This document shows, piece after piece, positions 44,948-54,785 of a DNA stretch of 64,000 nucleotides. Numbering within the stretch: position 1 is the stretch's first letter; every line of letters begins with the position of its first letter. The notes beneath the pieces were generated by a model. That model had not been told where the DNA came from, ran no database searches, and saw only the letters and a program-made list of their open reading frames with translations. Location of the stretch: NCBI RefSeq assembly GCF_901827205.1, contig NZ_LR594675.1, positions 6,070,001 to 6,134,000 on the forward strand. The letters run 5' to 3'. The position numbers and the translations under genes are program-made. The DNA is from Variovorax sp. PBS-H4 (GTDB taxonomy: Bacteria > Pseudomonadota > Gammaproteobacteria > Burkholderiales > Burkholderiaceae_C).

Positions 44948-44956
44948 CCACCGGCG

Positions 44957-45406
44957 ATGGCTACCAGTGCTCCTTCCCTCAAGGGCCGTGCACTGCGCCT
45001 GCTCAGTCAGCGCGAGCATTCCCGCAGCGAACTCGAGCGCAAGCTGGCGAAGTACGAGGAAGAGCCCGGCTCGCTGGCGCGCGCACTCGACGAGCTAACC
45101 GCCAAGGACTTCATCAGCGAAGCGAGGGTGGTGCAGTCGGTGTTGCACCAGCGTGCGGCTCGTCACGGCGCGGCGCGCGTGCGCCAGGAACTGCTGCACA
45201 AGGGTGTCACGCCGGAGGCGGTGGCCGAAGCCGTGGCCAGCCTTGCGGAAGGCGAGCTCGACCGGGCGCGCGGCGTCTGGCGGCAGCGCTTCGGCACGCC
45301 GCCGCAAACCGCGGGCGAGCGGGCCCGGCAGATTCGCTTCATGTTGGCGCGCGGCTTCGCCGCGGGCATGGTGGCCAAGGTGATGCGCGAGGACTTCGAC
45401 GAATGA
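44957..45406 (+). CDS. recX: Regulatory protein RecX
   Basis: A 149-residue RecX, which modulates RecA filament growth. It has the tandem three-helix repeats of the family: LRLLSQREHSRSELERKL at the N-terminus, KDFISEARVVQSVLHQRA and VRQELLHKGVTPEAVAEAV in the middle, and RFMLARGFAAGMVAKVM near the end. It is directly behind recA, the standard arrangement, and converges with argC. Confidence 0.95.
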   Translation: MATSAPSLKGRALRLLSQREHSRSELERKLAKYEEEPGSLARALDELTAKDFISEARVVQSVLHQRAARHGAARVRQELLHKGVTPEAVAEAVASLAEGELDRARGVWRQRFGTPPQTAGERARQIRFMLARGFAAGMVAKVMREDFDE

Positions 45407-45416
45407 GGGCCTGAAC

Positions 45417-46346
45417 TCAGAGGCCCAGCATCAGCTTCAGGTTCTGCACCGCCGCGCCGCTGGCGCCCTTGCCCAGGTTGTCAAGGCGGGCGATGACGAC
45501 CGCATGGCGGTGGTCCTCGTTCGGAAACACGCGAATTTCGAGGTCGTTGGTGTCGTTCAGCGCCAACGCGTCGAGTTTGCCGTCATCTGTGGGCGGCAGC
45601 ACCTTCACGAAATGCTCGGGCGTGTTGCTCTTCGCGTAGTGCGCCGCCAGCGCCTCCTGCAGATCGCCGGCCTTCGGCTTGCCGGGGAGATCTTCCAGAT
45701 GCAGCGGCAGCTGCACCAGCATGCCCTGCTTGAAGTTGCCCACGGAAGGGATGAACACAGGCCGGCGGCTCAGGCCGGTGTACTTCATGATTTCGGGGAT
45801 GTGCTTGTGCTTGAGGCCCAACGCATAGGTCTCGAACAGCGGCGCTTCGCCCTTCTCGTAGGCCTCGATCATGGTGCGACCGCCGCCCGAGTAACCGCTG
45901 ACGGAGGGCAGGGCGATCGCATGGTCGGCGGGCAGCAGACCGGCGTCGATGAGCGGGCGGACGATGGCGATGGCGCCGGTCGCATAGCAGCCGGGATTGG
46001 CCACGCGTTCGGCCTTGGCCACAGCGTCCTTCTGGCCGGCCACCAGCTCGGGAAAGCCGAAGACCCAGCCGGCCGCAGTGCGATGCGCCGTCGAGGCGTC
46101 GATGATCTTGGGGCGGCGACGCTGGCCTTCGAGCTGGTCGATGAGCGCAACGGATTCACGCGCCGCGTCGTCGTGCAGGCAGAGCACCACCAGGTCGGCC
46201 CCCGCCATCAGTTCGCGCTTGGCAGTCACGTCCTTGCGCAGCTCCGGGGCGATGCTCACGAGTTCGACCTGCGGCATCTTCTGCAGCCGCTCGCGGATCT
46301 GGAGGCCGGTGGTGCCGGCCTCGCCGTCGATGAAGACCTTGGGCAT
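45417..46346 (-). CDS. argC: N-acetyl-gamma-glutamyl-phosphate reductase, short (type 2) form
   Basis: A 309-residue ArgC: MPKVFIDGEAGTTGLQIRERL binds NADPH, ANPGCYATGAI holds the catalytic Cys (~residue 117), and SVSGYSGGGR follows. This is the shorter type 2 ArgC rather than the ~345-residue type 1. It reduces N-acetylglutamyl phosphate to the semialdehyde in arginine synthesis. The start at 46346 fits the family; the frame to 46514 is shadow. It is divergent from sucC. Confidence 0.96.
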   Translation of the reverse strand: MPKVFIDGEAGTTGLQIRERLQKMPQVELVSIAPELRKDVTAKRELMAGADLVVLCLHDDAARESVALIDQLEGQRRRPKIIDASTAHRTAAGWVFGFPELVAGQKDAVAKAERVANPGCYATGAIAIVRPLIDAGLLPADHAIALPSVSGYSGGGRTMIEAYEKGEAPLFETYALGLKHKHIPEIMKYTGLSRRPVFIPSVGNFKQGMLVQLPLHLEDLPGKPKAGDLQEALAAHYAKSNTPEHFVKVLPPTDDGKLDALALNDTNDLEIRVFPNEDHRHAVVIARLDNLGKGASGAAVQNLKLMLGL

Positions 46347-46386
46347 GGTGAAAGCCTCGGATTGCCTGAGAAGGCCGTAAGAAAAA

Positions 46387-46396
46387 ACTACGTAGT
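46387..46396. promoter_or_regulatory. 10-base palindrome in the argC-sucC divergent region
   Basis: ACTACGTAGT is a perfect palindrome following a run of six A, 41 bases from the argC start and 145 from sucC. It could be an operator or a chance palindrome; nothing else supports it. Confidence 0.25.
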
Positions 46397-46540
46397 CGCC
46401 ACAGCGGCCGCTCGCCGTTGGTGCGGCGCACCATGATACAGTCGCCTGCTGTCCTCCGCCCGGCCACCCCGGCGCGCCGTGGCCCGAGGGCAACACGAAA
46501 TCTCCTGTTCTCAAACCCCTCGTCCCCGAGAGACACCCTC

Positions 46541-47707
<1,167 letters not shown>

Positions 47708-47716
47708 GGAAAAGAC

Positions 47717-48610
47717 ATGTCGATCTACATCAACAAAGACACCAAAGTCATTACCCAGGGCATCACCGGCAAGACCGGCCAGTTCCACACCGAGAAGTGC
47801 CAGGAATACGCGAACGGCAAAAACTGCTTCGTGGCCGGCGTGAACCCGAAGAAGGCCGGTGAGTCGATCTTCAACATTCCGATCTTCGGCTCCGTGAAGG
47901 AAGCCGCGAAGCAGACCGGCGCCACTGTCTCGGTGATCTACGTGCCGCCGGCGGGCGCCGCCGCTGCCATCTGGGAAGCAGCTGAAGCCGACCTCGACAT
48001 GGCGATTTGCATCACCGAGGGCATTCCGGTTCGGGACATGCTCGAGGTGCGCAACAAGATGAAGGCCAAGGTTGCGGCTGGTGGCAAGGAAACGCTGCTG
48101 CTCGGCCCGAATTGCCCCGGCCTCATCACCCCCGACGAAATCAAGATCGGCATCATGCCGGGTCATATCCACCGCAAGGGCCGTATCGGCGTCGTCAGCC
48201 GCTCCGGCACGCTGACCTATGAAGCCGTGGCGCAGCTCACCGAAATCGGCCTCGGCCAGTCGAGCGCCGTGGGCATCGGCGGCGACCCGATCAACGGCCT
48301 CAAGCACATCGATGTGATGAAGGCCTTCAACGACGATCCGGAGACCGATGCCGTCATCATGATCGGCGAGATCGGCGGCCCCGACGAGGCCGACGCCGCT
48401 CGCTGGTGCAAGGACCACATGAAGAAGCCGGTGGTCGGCTTCATCGCTGGCGTGACCGCCCCTCCGGGCAAGCGCATGGGTCACGCGGGCGCTCTCATCT
48501 CCGGCGGTGCGGACACGGCGGAAGCCAAGCTCGCGATCATGGAAGAATGCGGGTTCAAGATCACGCGCAACTTCTCGGAGCTGGGCAAGCTCCTCAAAGC
48601 ACAGATCTGA
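47717..48610 (+). CDS. sucD: Succinyl-CoA synthetase alpha subunit
   Basis: A 297-residue alpha subunit: CoA-binding Rossmann domain (MSIYINKDTKVITQGITGKTG) and the active-site phospho-histidine in MGHAGALISGGADTAE (~residue 253). GPNCPGLITP is the conserved hinge. With SucC it interconverts succinyl-CoA and succinate, making ATP. A strong terminator lies 30 bases after the stop codon. Confidence 0.98.
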   Translation: MSIYINKDTKVITQGITGKTGQFHTEKCQEYANGKNCFVAGVNPKKAGESIFNIPIFGSVKEAAKQTGATVSVIYVPPAGAAAAIWEAAEADLDMAICITEGIPVRDMLEVRNKMKAKVAAGGKETLLLGPNCPGLITPDEIKIGIMPGHIHRKGRIGVVSRSGTLTYEAVAQLTEIGLGQSSAVGIGGDPINGLKHIDVMKAFNDDPETDAVIMIGEIGGPDEADAARWCKDHMKKPVVGFIAGVTAPPGKRMGHAGALISGGADTAEAKLAIMEECGFKITRNFSELGKLLKAQI

Positions 48611-48640
48611 TCTGCCGTCTTCCCCGGCCACACAAGAAGA

Positions 48641-48674
48641 AAAGCGCTCGCAAGTCACATTGCGGGCGCTTTTT
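48641..48674 (+). terminator. Rho-independent terminator after sucCD
   Basis: A 13-bp stem AAAGCGCTCGCAA / TTGCGGGCGCTTT (one G-U pair) with a 6-base loop, ending in TTTTTT. It separates sucCD from the TerC gene. Confidence 0.85.
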
Positions 48675-48699
48675 CAATACATAACAGTGGAAAAGAGAC

Positions 48700-49383
48700 A
48701 TGGAATATCTGCAAACTGCCGACTTCTGGATCGGCCTTGTCAAAATTGTCTGGATCAACATCATTCTTTCGGGGGACAACGCAGTGGTAATTGCGATGGC
48801 CGCCCGCTCGCTGCCGCCGGCGCAGCAGAAGAAGGCCGTGCTGTTCGGATCAGGTGCCGCCGTGGTGTTGCGGATCGCACTCACCGTCGTGGCCGCCAGG
48901 CTGCTGGCGCTGCCCTACCTGCAGATCGTCGGCGGTGCGTTGCTGCTGTGGATCGGCGTGCAGTTGCTCGGTGACGAGGACGATGGCGGCGGCGAGGAAA
49001 AGCAGTACGGCAGCATGTTTGCCGCCGTGCGGACCATTCTGCTCGCCGACCTGGTGATGAGCCTGGACAACGTGATCGCAGTCGCTGCCGCTGCACAGGG
49101 GAGCATGCTGCTGCTGATCCTCGGCTTGGCCATCAGTATCCCGCTCGTCATTTTCGGCAGTACCTTGATGATCAAGCTCATGGAGCGCTTCCCCATCATC
49201 ATCACGCTCGGCGCAGCCCTGATCGGCTGGGTCGGCGGCGAAACGATCGCGAGCGACACTGCCCTGAGCGGCGTGCTCGCCGCGCGCCCCTGGCTGCACT
49301 ATGCCGGGGCGGCCGCGGGCGCGTTCTTCGTGGTGGCCTATGGCAAGTGGCAGCAGCGACGGGCTGCCGCGGCTGTGCAATGA
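48700..49383 (+). CDS. TerC family membrane protein (YjbE type)
   Basis: A 227-residue integral membrane protein of the TerC/YjbE group with about seven hydrophobic segments. Signature acidic residues lie in the helices: NIILSGDNAVVIAMAARSL (~residues 24-42) and LADLVMSLDNVIAVAAAA (~115-132). Members are linked to metal (notably manganese) export or metalation of secreted enzymes. No yybP-ykoY riboswitch is visible in the short upstream gap, which is occupied by the sucCD terminator. Confidence 0.9.
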   Translation: MEYLQTADFWIGLVKIVWINIILSGDNAVVIAMAARSLPPAQQKKAVLFGSGAAVVLRIALTVVAARLLALPYLQIVGGALLLWIGVQLLGDEDDGGGEEKQYGSMFAAVRTILLADLVMSLDNVIAVAAAAQGSMLLLILGLAISIPLVIFGSTLMIKLMERFPIIITLGAALIGWVGGETIASDTALSGVLAARPWLHYAGAAAGAFFVVAYGKWQQRRAAAAVQ

Positions 49384-49416
49384 TCGCGGCCCGCTGATTC
49401 TCAATCTCATCGATTC

Positions 49417-50226
49417 ATGGCGAACCTAGGCGCATCCGTTTCCCCCGACACCGGCGCGCTCACCTGGGATTTCGCCGCGCTGACCGACCCCGGCCGGGTG
49501 CGCGCCAACAACGAGGACACGATTGCCTTCGACGCAGCGCTGGGGCTGGTGCTGCTGGCGGACGGCATGGGCGGATACAACGGCGGCGAGGTGGCCAGCG
49601 GCATGGCCGTCGCGCTGCTGCAGGCCAGCTTCGGCCGCTGGCTTGCCCATGCAGGACCCGACGCCAATTCGCGGGCCGTTCGGCGCGCCCTGCAGGCCGG
49701 CACGGACGAAGCCAATGCCGCCGTCCTGGAAGCCGGCATCGCCAACCTGCAGCTGCAGGGCATGGGCACCACACTCGTGCTGGCCGCCTTCGGCCCACGG
49801 CGCGCAATCGTTGGCCACATCGGCGACTCGCGCTGCTACCGCCTGCGCAACGAATGTCTGGAACTGCTCACGCGCGATCACTCGCTGCTGCAGGAGCAGC
49901 TCGACGCGGGCGCCATCACACCCGAGCAGGCGAGCCTGTCGCCGCACCGCAACCTGGTAACCCGCGCACTGGGGATCGAGCGCCACGTCGAGCTTGAAAT
50001 GCACGAACACAGCGTTGAGGCGGGTGACGTTTTCCTGCTATGTTCGGACGGCCTCAGCGAGATGGTGCCCGAGGGGCAGCTTTTCACGATTCTGTTGCAA
50101 CAAACCGGCTTATCCGAAAAAGCAACACTTTTGGTTGCAGCGGCGAATGAAAATGGTGGCAAGGACAACATCTCGGTTGTTCTGGCCAGGGCCGATTCGA
50201 GCAACGCGCCAGAGGCATCCGGATAG
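49417..50226 (+). CDS. PP2C-type serine/threonine protein phosphatase
   Basis: A 269-residue Stp/PrpC-like phosphatase. Metal-binding motifs in order: DPGRVRANNEDTI (~residue 26), LLADGMGGYNGGEVAS (~45-60), GMGTTLVLA, VGHIGDSRCYRLRN, LLCSDGLSEMV, and GGKDNISVVL near the end. It dephosphorylates Ser/Thr, usually opposing a Hanks-type kinase; no kinase gene is in the window. It is the first of four same-strand genes (phosphatase, FHA, cyclase, phosphodiesterase) separated by 26-64 bases. Confidence 0.93.
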   Translation: MANLGASVSPDTGALTWDFAALTDPGRVRANNEDTIAFDAALGLVLLADGMGGYNGGEVASGMAVALLQASFGRWLAHAGPDANSRAVRRALQAGTDEANAAVLEAGIANLQLQGMGTTLVLAAFGPRRAIVGHIGDSRCYRLRNECLELLTRDHSLLQEQLDAGAITPEQASLSPHRNLVTRALGIERHVELEMHEHSVEAGDVFLLCSDGLSEMVPEGQLFTILLQQTGLSEKATLLVAAANENGGKDNISVVLARADSSNAPEASG

Positions 50227-50290
50227 CAGGCTCGAGCAAACCCGCTGCAGGTGACCGCGTGACACAACAAATGAGATCGAGGAGTCGGCT

Positions 50291-50941
50291 ATGCCGAAAA
50301 TGATCGTTTCGATCGACGGCGTCGTCATCAAGGAAGTGACGCTCGCCAAAGACCGAACCACGCTGGGCCGGCGCCCGTACAACGACATCGTGATCGACAA
50401 CCTGGCGATCAGCGGCGAGCACGCGGTGCTGCACATGATCGGCGGCGATGTCTACCTGGAAGATCTCAACAGCACCAACGGCACCTACGTGAATGGGCGC
50501 GCCGTCAAGAAGCAAGCACTCGAGCACAACGACGTGGTCGAGGTCGGCAAGTACAAGATCCGCTACCTCGTCGGGGCAGGCGCGGCCGAAGGTGCCGGAC
50601 ACGGCCCCACCGTCGTGGCCAATTCCTCCGAGCCGATCCCCCTGACCTCCGCGCCCACCGTCCACACGCCGCTCGGCGGCCCCACCGGCGTAGCCGTCAT
50701 CCGCGTCCTCTCCGGCAGCGGCGCCGGGCGCGAGCTCTCGCTCCAAAAGGTTGTCACGACCATCGGAAAGCCCGGCGTCGCCGTGGCGGCGGTCACTCGG
50801 CGCCTTCATGGCTACGTGGTAGCACCGATCGATGGCGGCACGGCCCTCAATGGCGAGCCTTTGGGCAACGAGGCGGTCGCACTGCAAGACGGTGACGTGC
50901 TCGAGCTCGGCGGCACGCGGATGCAGTTCGTCGCCAACTGA
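50291..50941 (+). CDS. FHA domain protein, one canonical and one degenerate FHA
   Basis: A 216-residue protein. The first FHA domain (~residues 20-95) has the phosphothreonine-binding residues LGRRPYND, ISGEHAVL and LNSTNGTYVNG. A linker of ~35 residues leads to a second segment (VIRVLSGSGAGRELSLQKVVTTIG...GTALNGEPLG...LQDGDVLELGG) that reads as an FHA fold lacking the Ser-x-x-His signature. It is an adaptor for phospho-Thr proteins, placed between a phosphatase gene and an adenylate cyclase gene. Confidence 0.9.
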   Translation: MPKMIVSIDGVVIKEVTLAKDRTTLGRRPYNDIVIDNLAISGEHAVLHMIGGDVYLEDLNSTNGTYVNGRAVKKQALEHNDVVEVGKYKIRYLVGAGAAEGAGHGPTVVANSSEPIPLTSAPTVHTPLGGPTGVAVIRVLSGSGAGRELSLQKVVTTIGKPGVAVAAVTRRLHGYVVAPIDGGTALNGEPLGNEAVALQDGDVLELGGTRMQFVAN

Positions 50942-50980
50942 GCGTGTGAGGCGCGAGCGCCGCCGAGCCCGCCGGTCCGC

Positions 50981-53254
50981 ATGAACGGACTGCGGCGTCA
51001 CGGCGCCCGCATCGCCATCACTCTGCTGCCGGTCGCGCTCATGCTGCTTCACGCCGCGGGCGTCTGGCGGCTCCCCTTGCTGGTTCGCCTGGACCAGTTC
51101 ATCTACGACACCCGGCTGCGCGCGACCATGCCGGGCACGCTCGACCCGCGCATCGTGATCGTCGACATCGACGAACTCAGCCTGCAACAGCTCGGCCAAT
51201 GGCCCTGGAGCCGCGACAAGCTGGCGCGCCTCACGGACGAGCTGATGGGGCGGCAGGGCGCGGCGGTGCTGGGCTTCGATGTGCTCTTTGCCGAGCCCGA
51301 CACCAGTTCAGGCTTGCCCGTTTTGCGCCAGCTCGCCGGCGGGCCTTGGCACGACGATCCAAAATTCGCTGCCGAGGTCGAGCGGCTTGCGCCGCAACTC
51401 GACCATGACGCCTTGTTCGCAAAGTCGCTCGCCAATCGGCGCGTGGCGCTCGGCTACTACTTCACCCGCGCGGCCGAGGCGCGCGCGACCGGCCGCCTGC
51501 CCGTGCCGGCGCTACCAACCGAGGCTCTTCCTCCAGGAGGGGACTACGCCGCGCCCTGGAACGGTTTTGGTGCCAACATCCCGCTCCTGGCGACAGCTGC
51601 GCCGGCGGCCGGCTTCTTCAATGTCGTGCTCGATTCAAGCGAGGACGGTGTCGTTCGCTCGGTGCCGCTGCTCGCACGTTACGACGGTCCGGACGCGCGC
51701 CGCGGCTACTACGAGTCGCTCGCGTTGGTCGTGCACCGGTTGATCGAAAGATCCCCGCCCGCACTGACACCCGTGTTCGCACCGGACTCCAGCCGTGGTG
51801 AAGGATCCCCGGCGCTCGAGGCCCTGCAGTTGGGCACGGGCACCTCCCGGGTGCGGGTGCCCGTGGATCCAAGCGCCAGCATGCTGGTGCCGTTTCGTGG
51901 GCCCGGGGGCGCGCGCGGCGGCTCCTTTCGCTACGTTGCGGCCGCCAGCGTGTTGGCCGGCGCTCTCGCCGCCGGCGAACTCGAAGGCAAGGTGGTGCTG
52001 ATCGGCACCACCGCCCCCGGCCTCCAGGACCTGCGATCGACGCCTGTCGGCGCCGTCTTCCCTGGCGTGGAAGTGCACGCTAACATCATCTCGGGCCTCC
52101 TGGATCGGCGACTGCTGGTGGCGCCCGACTATGCGGCCGGCTACGAGCTCGTCACGGTGCTCGGCGCGGGGCTGCTGCTGGCCGTGGGCCTGTCGCTGCT
52201 GTCGGCAGCGCGGGCCACCCTGCTGGCCTTGCTCACCGGCGCCGCACTCACCGGGCTGAACAGCTGGCTCTACCTCGATGCGGGCCTGGTGCTGCCGCTC
52301 GCGGCCGCGCTCGTCATGGTGCCGCTCGCCTTTGCCTTCAGCATGAGTTGGGGCTACTTCGTGGAGGCCCGCGCCAGCCGCAGCCTTGCAAGACTCTTCG
52401 GCACCTACGTGCCGCCGCAATTGGTCGAGGAGATGCGCGCCGACCCGACCCGCTACAGCATGCGGGCCCAGGGCAAACAGCTCACCGTCATGTTCTGCGA
52501 CATGCGGGGCTTCACCCGGCTTTCGGAGCAGATGGCCCCGGTCGAGTTGCAGGCCTTCCTGAACGCTGTCTTCAGCCGCCTGACTCGGATCATCAGCGAG
52601 CATCGGGGCACCATTGACAAGTACATGGGCGACTGCGTCATGGCCTTCTGGGGCGCCCCGGTCGACACCCCCGGCCATGCGGCCCTCGCCGTCGAGGCTG
52701 CCTTGGAAATGGCAGCGGCTGTGCGGGAGATCAACGACAAGCATCGTCACAGTGGACGGCCGGAGATCAGCGTGGGCATCGGTATCAACACCGGCCTCAT
52801 GAGCGTCGGCGACATGGGCTCCGCCGTGCGCCGCAGCTACACCGTCGTTGGCGACGCAGTCAATCTCGCTTCTCGGCTTGAAGGCTTGAGCAGCCACTAC
52901 GGCGTTGAGATCCTCGCCAGCGCCGCCACACAAAGTGCCGCCCCCGGCTTCGTCTGGCAGGAACTCGACCTGGTGCGCGTCAAAGGCAAGGCCAGGGCTG
53001 TGCGGATCTACGCCCCCGTGTCCCGGATGGGTGATTCGGCAGAGGGGTCGCCCGAGGCGCTCGTGCAGTGGGCTCGTACACTGGACGCTTACCGCGCGCA
53101 GGATTGGCATCGGGCGCAACACCTGCTGGCCCCGCTGCTCGCTGCCGATGCCAAAAAAGTCCTTTACCAGCTGTACGCCGAGCGTTTAGCCTCGCTGGCG
53201 TTGCGGCCCAAGGACCCCGACTGGGACGGCGCAACCCGGTTCGACAGCAAATAG
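50981..53254 (+). CDS. CHASE2-domain adenylate cyclase
   Basis: A 757-residue membrane receptor cyclase: N-terminal helix (~residues 10-27), periplasmic CHASE2 domain (~30-385, starting RLDQFIYDTRLRATMPG), three close helices (~385-460), then a class III cyclase domain (~498-675). Both metal aspartates are present (FCDMRGFTRLSEQ, KYMGDCVMAFWGAP). The substrate-selecting Lys in TIDKYMGD and Thr in YTVVGDAVN indicate ATP, and the Asn/Arg pair of GDAVNLASRLEG is intact. It should make cAMP in response to a periplasmic signal. The phosphodiesterase gene follows 26 bases later. Confidence 0.94.
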   Translation: MNGLRRHGARIAITLLPVALMLLHAAGVWRLPLLVRLDQFIYDTRLRATMPGTLDPRIVIVDIDELSLQQLGQWPWSRDKLARLTDELMGRQGAAVLGFDVLFAEPDTSSGLPVLRQLAGGPWHDDPKFAAEVERLAPQLDHDALFAKSLANRRVALGYYFTRAAEARATGRLPVPALPTEALPPGGDYAAPWNGFGANIPLLATAAPAAGFFNVVLDSSEDGVVRSVPLLARYDGPDARRGYYESLALVVHRLIERSPPALTPVFAPDSSRGEGSPALEALQLGTGTSRVRVPVDPSASMLVPFRGPGGARGGSFRYVAAASVLAGALAAGELEGKVVLIGTTAPGLQDLRSTPVGAVFPGVEVHANIISGLLDRRLLVAPDYAAGYELVTVLGAGLLLAVGLSLLSAARATLLALLTGAALTGLNSWLYLDAGLVLPLAAALVMVPLAFAFSMSWGYFVEARASRSLARLFGTYVPPQLVEEMRADPTRYSMRAQGKQLTVMFCDMRGFTRLSEQMAPVELQAFLNAVFSRLTRIISEHRGTIDKYMGDCVMAFWGAPVDTPGHAALAVEAALEMAAAVREINDKHRHSGRPEISVGIGINTGLMSVGDMGSAVRRSYTVVGDAVNLASRLEGLSSHYGVEILASAATQSAAPGFVWQELDLVRVKGKARAVRIYAPVSRMGDSAEGSPEALVQWARTLDAYRAQDWHRAQHLLAPLLAADAKKVLYQLYAERLASLALRPKDPDWDGATRFDSK

Positions 53255-53280
53255 CAAACAGCAGATAAGGGCTCTCTCAA

Positions 53281-54090
53281 ATGCAGGTGCGCGTGTTGGG
53301 GTGCTCGGGCGCCATCGCCAAGGACTGCCGCACGACCTCGTTCCTGGTCGACAGCGATCTGCTGGTCGACGCCGGCACCGGCGTCGGCGATTTGAGCCTG
53401 GACGAGATGGGCGCCATCGATGACGTAGTGCTCACCCATTCCCATCTCGACCACGTGGCCGCATTGCCGCTGATGCTCGACGCCGTGGCAAGCCGCCGCA
53501 GCAAGCCACTGCGCGTGCATGCGCTGCGCGCGACGATCGAGGCGCTGCGGGCCCATGTCTTCAACAACGTGATCTGGCCGGACTTCGCGAGCATCCCCAG
53601 TCTGGAAGCCCCATTCGTGAGCTTCCACGACATCGTGGTCGGGCAGGAACTCCACCTGGGTACACGAGCCCCCAAGACGATCGAGGTGCTGCCGGCCGTC
53701 CACACCGTGCCGGCTTGCGGCTACGCGGTGCGCTGCGCCAAGGGCGGGCCGCATTGGGTCTTCAGCGGAGATACCGAGCGCAATCCGGCGTTTTGGCACC
53801 GGGTGAATCAGCTTGATGTCGCGATGCTGGTGATCGAGACGGCGTTCAGCAACCGGGAACAGGCACTGGCGCGGCGCAGCCTTCATCTATCGCCGGCGAC
53901 GCTGGCGGACGAGTTGCGGCAGATTGCGGTCGACAAGGGTTACCCGATCTACATCACGCACACCAAGCCGGCCGAGACCGAGGAGATCATGAGCCAGATC
54001 GCCGGGCTGGCGGATGGGTCGCAGATGCATGGGGGCGGGCGGGGGTGGGATATTCGATGGTTGGAGGCGGCGGGGGTGCTGCAGGTCTGA
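53281..54090 (+). CDS. Class II 3',5'-cyclic-nucleotide phosphodiesterase
   Basis: A 269-residue metallo-beta-lactamase-fold enzyme of the PDE class II type (yeast PDE1/CpdP-like). Visible are MQVRVLGCSGAIAKDCRTTSFLV, the metal motif LTHSHLDHVAALPLML (~residues 49-64), WVFSGDTERN (~160) and YITHTKPAETEEI near the end. It should hydrolyse cAMP. Located directly behind an adenylate cyclase gene, it supplies the off-reaction of the same signal. Class I CpdA is the more usual bacterial enzyme. Confidence 0.9.
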   Translation: MQVRVLGCSGAIAKDCRTTSFLVDSDLLVDAGTGVGDLSLDEMGAIDDVVLTHSHLDHVAALPLMLDAVASRRSKPLRVHALRATIEALRAHVFNNVIWPDFASIPSLEAPFVSFHDIVVGQELHLGTRAPKTIEVLPAVHTVPACGYAVRCAKGGPHWVFSGDTERNPAFWHRVNQLDVAMLVIETAFSNREQALARRSLHLSPATLADELRQIAVDKGYPIYITHTKPAETEEIMSQIAGLADGSQMHGGGRGWDIRWLEAAGVLQV

Positions 54091-54217
54091 CTTGGAGTGT
54101 CGGGGGATGACAAATTTGTCGGGCTCTGTGCTTCACTGGCAACGACACGTGTCACACGCTGTAAGCCAGATCCGAACTTGTAGGCAGTTCGACTGCGTTG
54201 GAGCAGTTGTAACGGGC

Positions 54218-54232
54218 TGGCACGGATGCTGC
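54218..54232 (+). promoter_or_regulatory. Sigma-54 type promoter of pilA
   Basis: TGGCAC at 54218-54223 and the GC of CTGC at 54231-54232 give the required GG-N10-GC spacing of a -24/-12 promoter; the only departure from consensus is CTGC for TTGC. It lies about 55 bases before the pilA start. pilA is sigma-54/PilR-dependent in several characterised proteobacteria. Confidence 0.7.
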
Positions 54233-54287
54233 GGAAGGTTGAATGCACCGGGGTCTCCCGGGCCTCAATCAACCAGGAGTCTGTTAC

Positions 54288-54785
54288 ATGAACCGTGCTA
54301 TCCGTTCCGCTCAACGCGGCTTTACCCTCATCGAACTCATGATCGTCGTGGCGATCATTGGTATCTTGGCCGCTGTGGCGCTGCCTGCCTACCAGGACTA
54401 CGTCAAGCGAGCCAAGGTCACCGAAGGCCTGTCGCTCGCATCGTCGGCCAAGACCACCATCGCCGAGAACGCCGCGAACGGCAAGAAATACGATGCCGGC
54501 TGGACGGCCCCGTCGGCGACCGCTGCCGTGAAATCTGTAGCCATCGACAACACCACTGGCGCCGTGACCATCACCTTCGACAAGCCAGTGGAAGATGGTA
54601 AGACCTTGATTCTTCGCCCGTTCACTGGCCCGAATACCACTCCGGTCGCGCTGCCGGACTCCAGCTCTGGCACATATGACGCTCCCACCGGCAACATCGC
54701 TTGGGCTTGCGGCGCTGCTGGTGCCGGCGCCCCCGCAACTGCAGGCACGCTGGATGCGAAGTACGCACCCTCTAGCTGCCGCTAA
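54288..54785 (+). CDS. pilA: Type IV major pilin PilA
   Basis: A 165-residue type IVa prepilin: an 11-residue leader ending in Gly (AQRG^FTLIELMIVVAIIG), a glutamate at mature position 5, and the hydrophobic N-terminal helix with ALPAYQDYVKRAKVTEGL. The C-terminal disulfide loop is bounded by Cys residues in WACGAAGAG and the final SSCR. AGGAG lies 8 bases before the ATG at 54288; the frame to 54243 adds an unsuitable leader. It is preceded by a sigma-54 type promoter and followed by a terminator. Confidence 0.96.
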   Translation: MNRAIRSAQRGFTLIELMIVVAIIGILAAVALPAYQDYVKRAKVTEGLSLASSAKTTIAENAANGKKYDAGWTAPSATAAVKSVAIDNTTGAVTITFDKPVEDGKTLILRPFTGPNTTPVALPDSSSGTYDAPTGNIAWACGAAGAGAPATAGTLDAKYAPSSCR

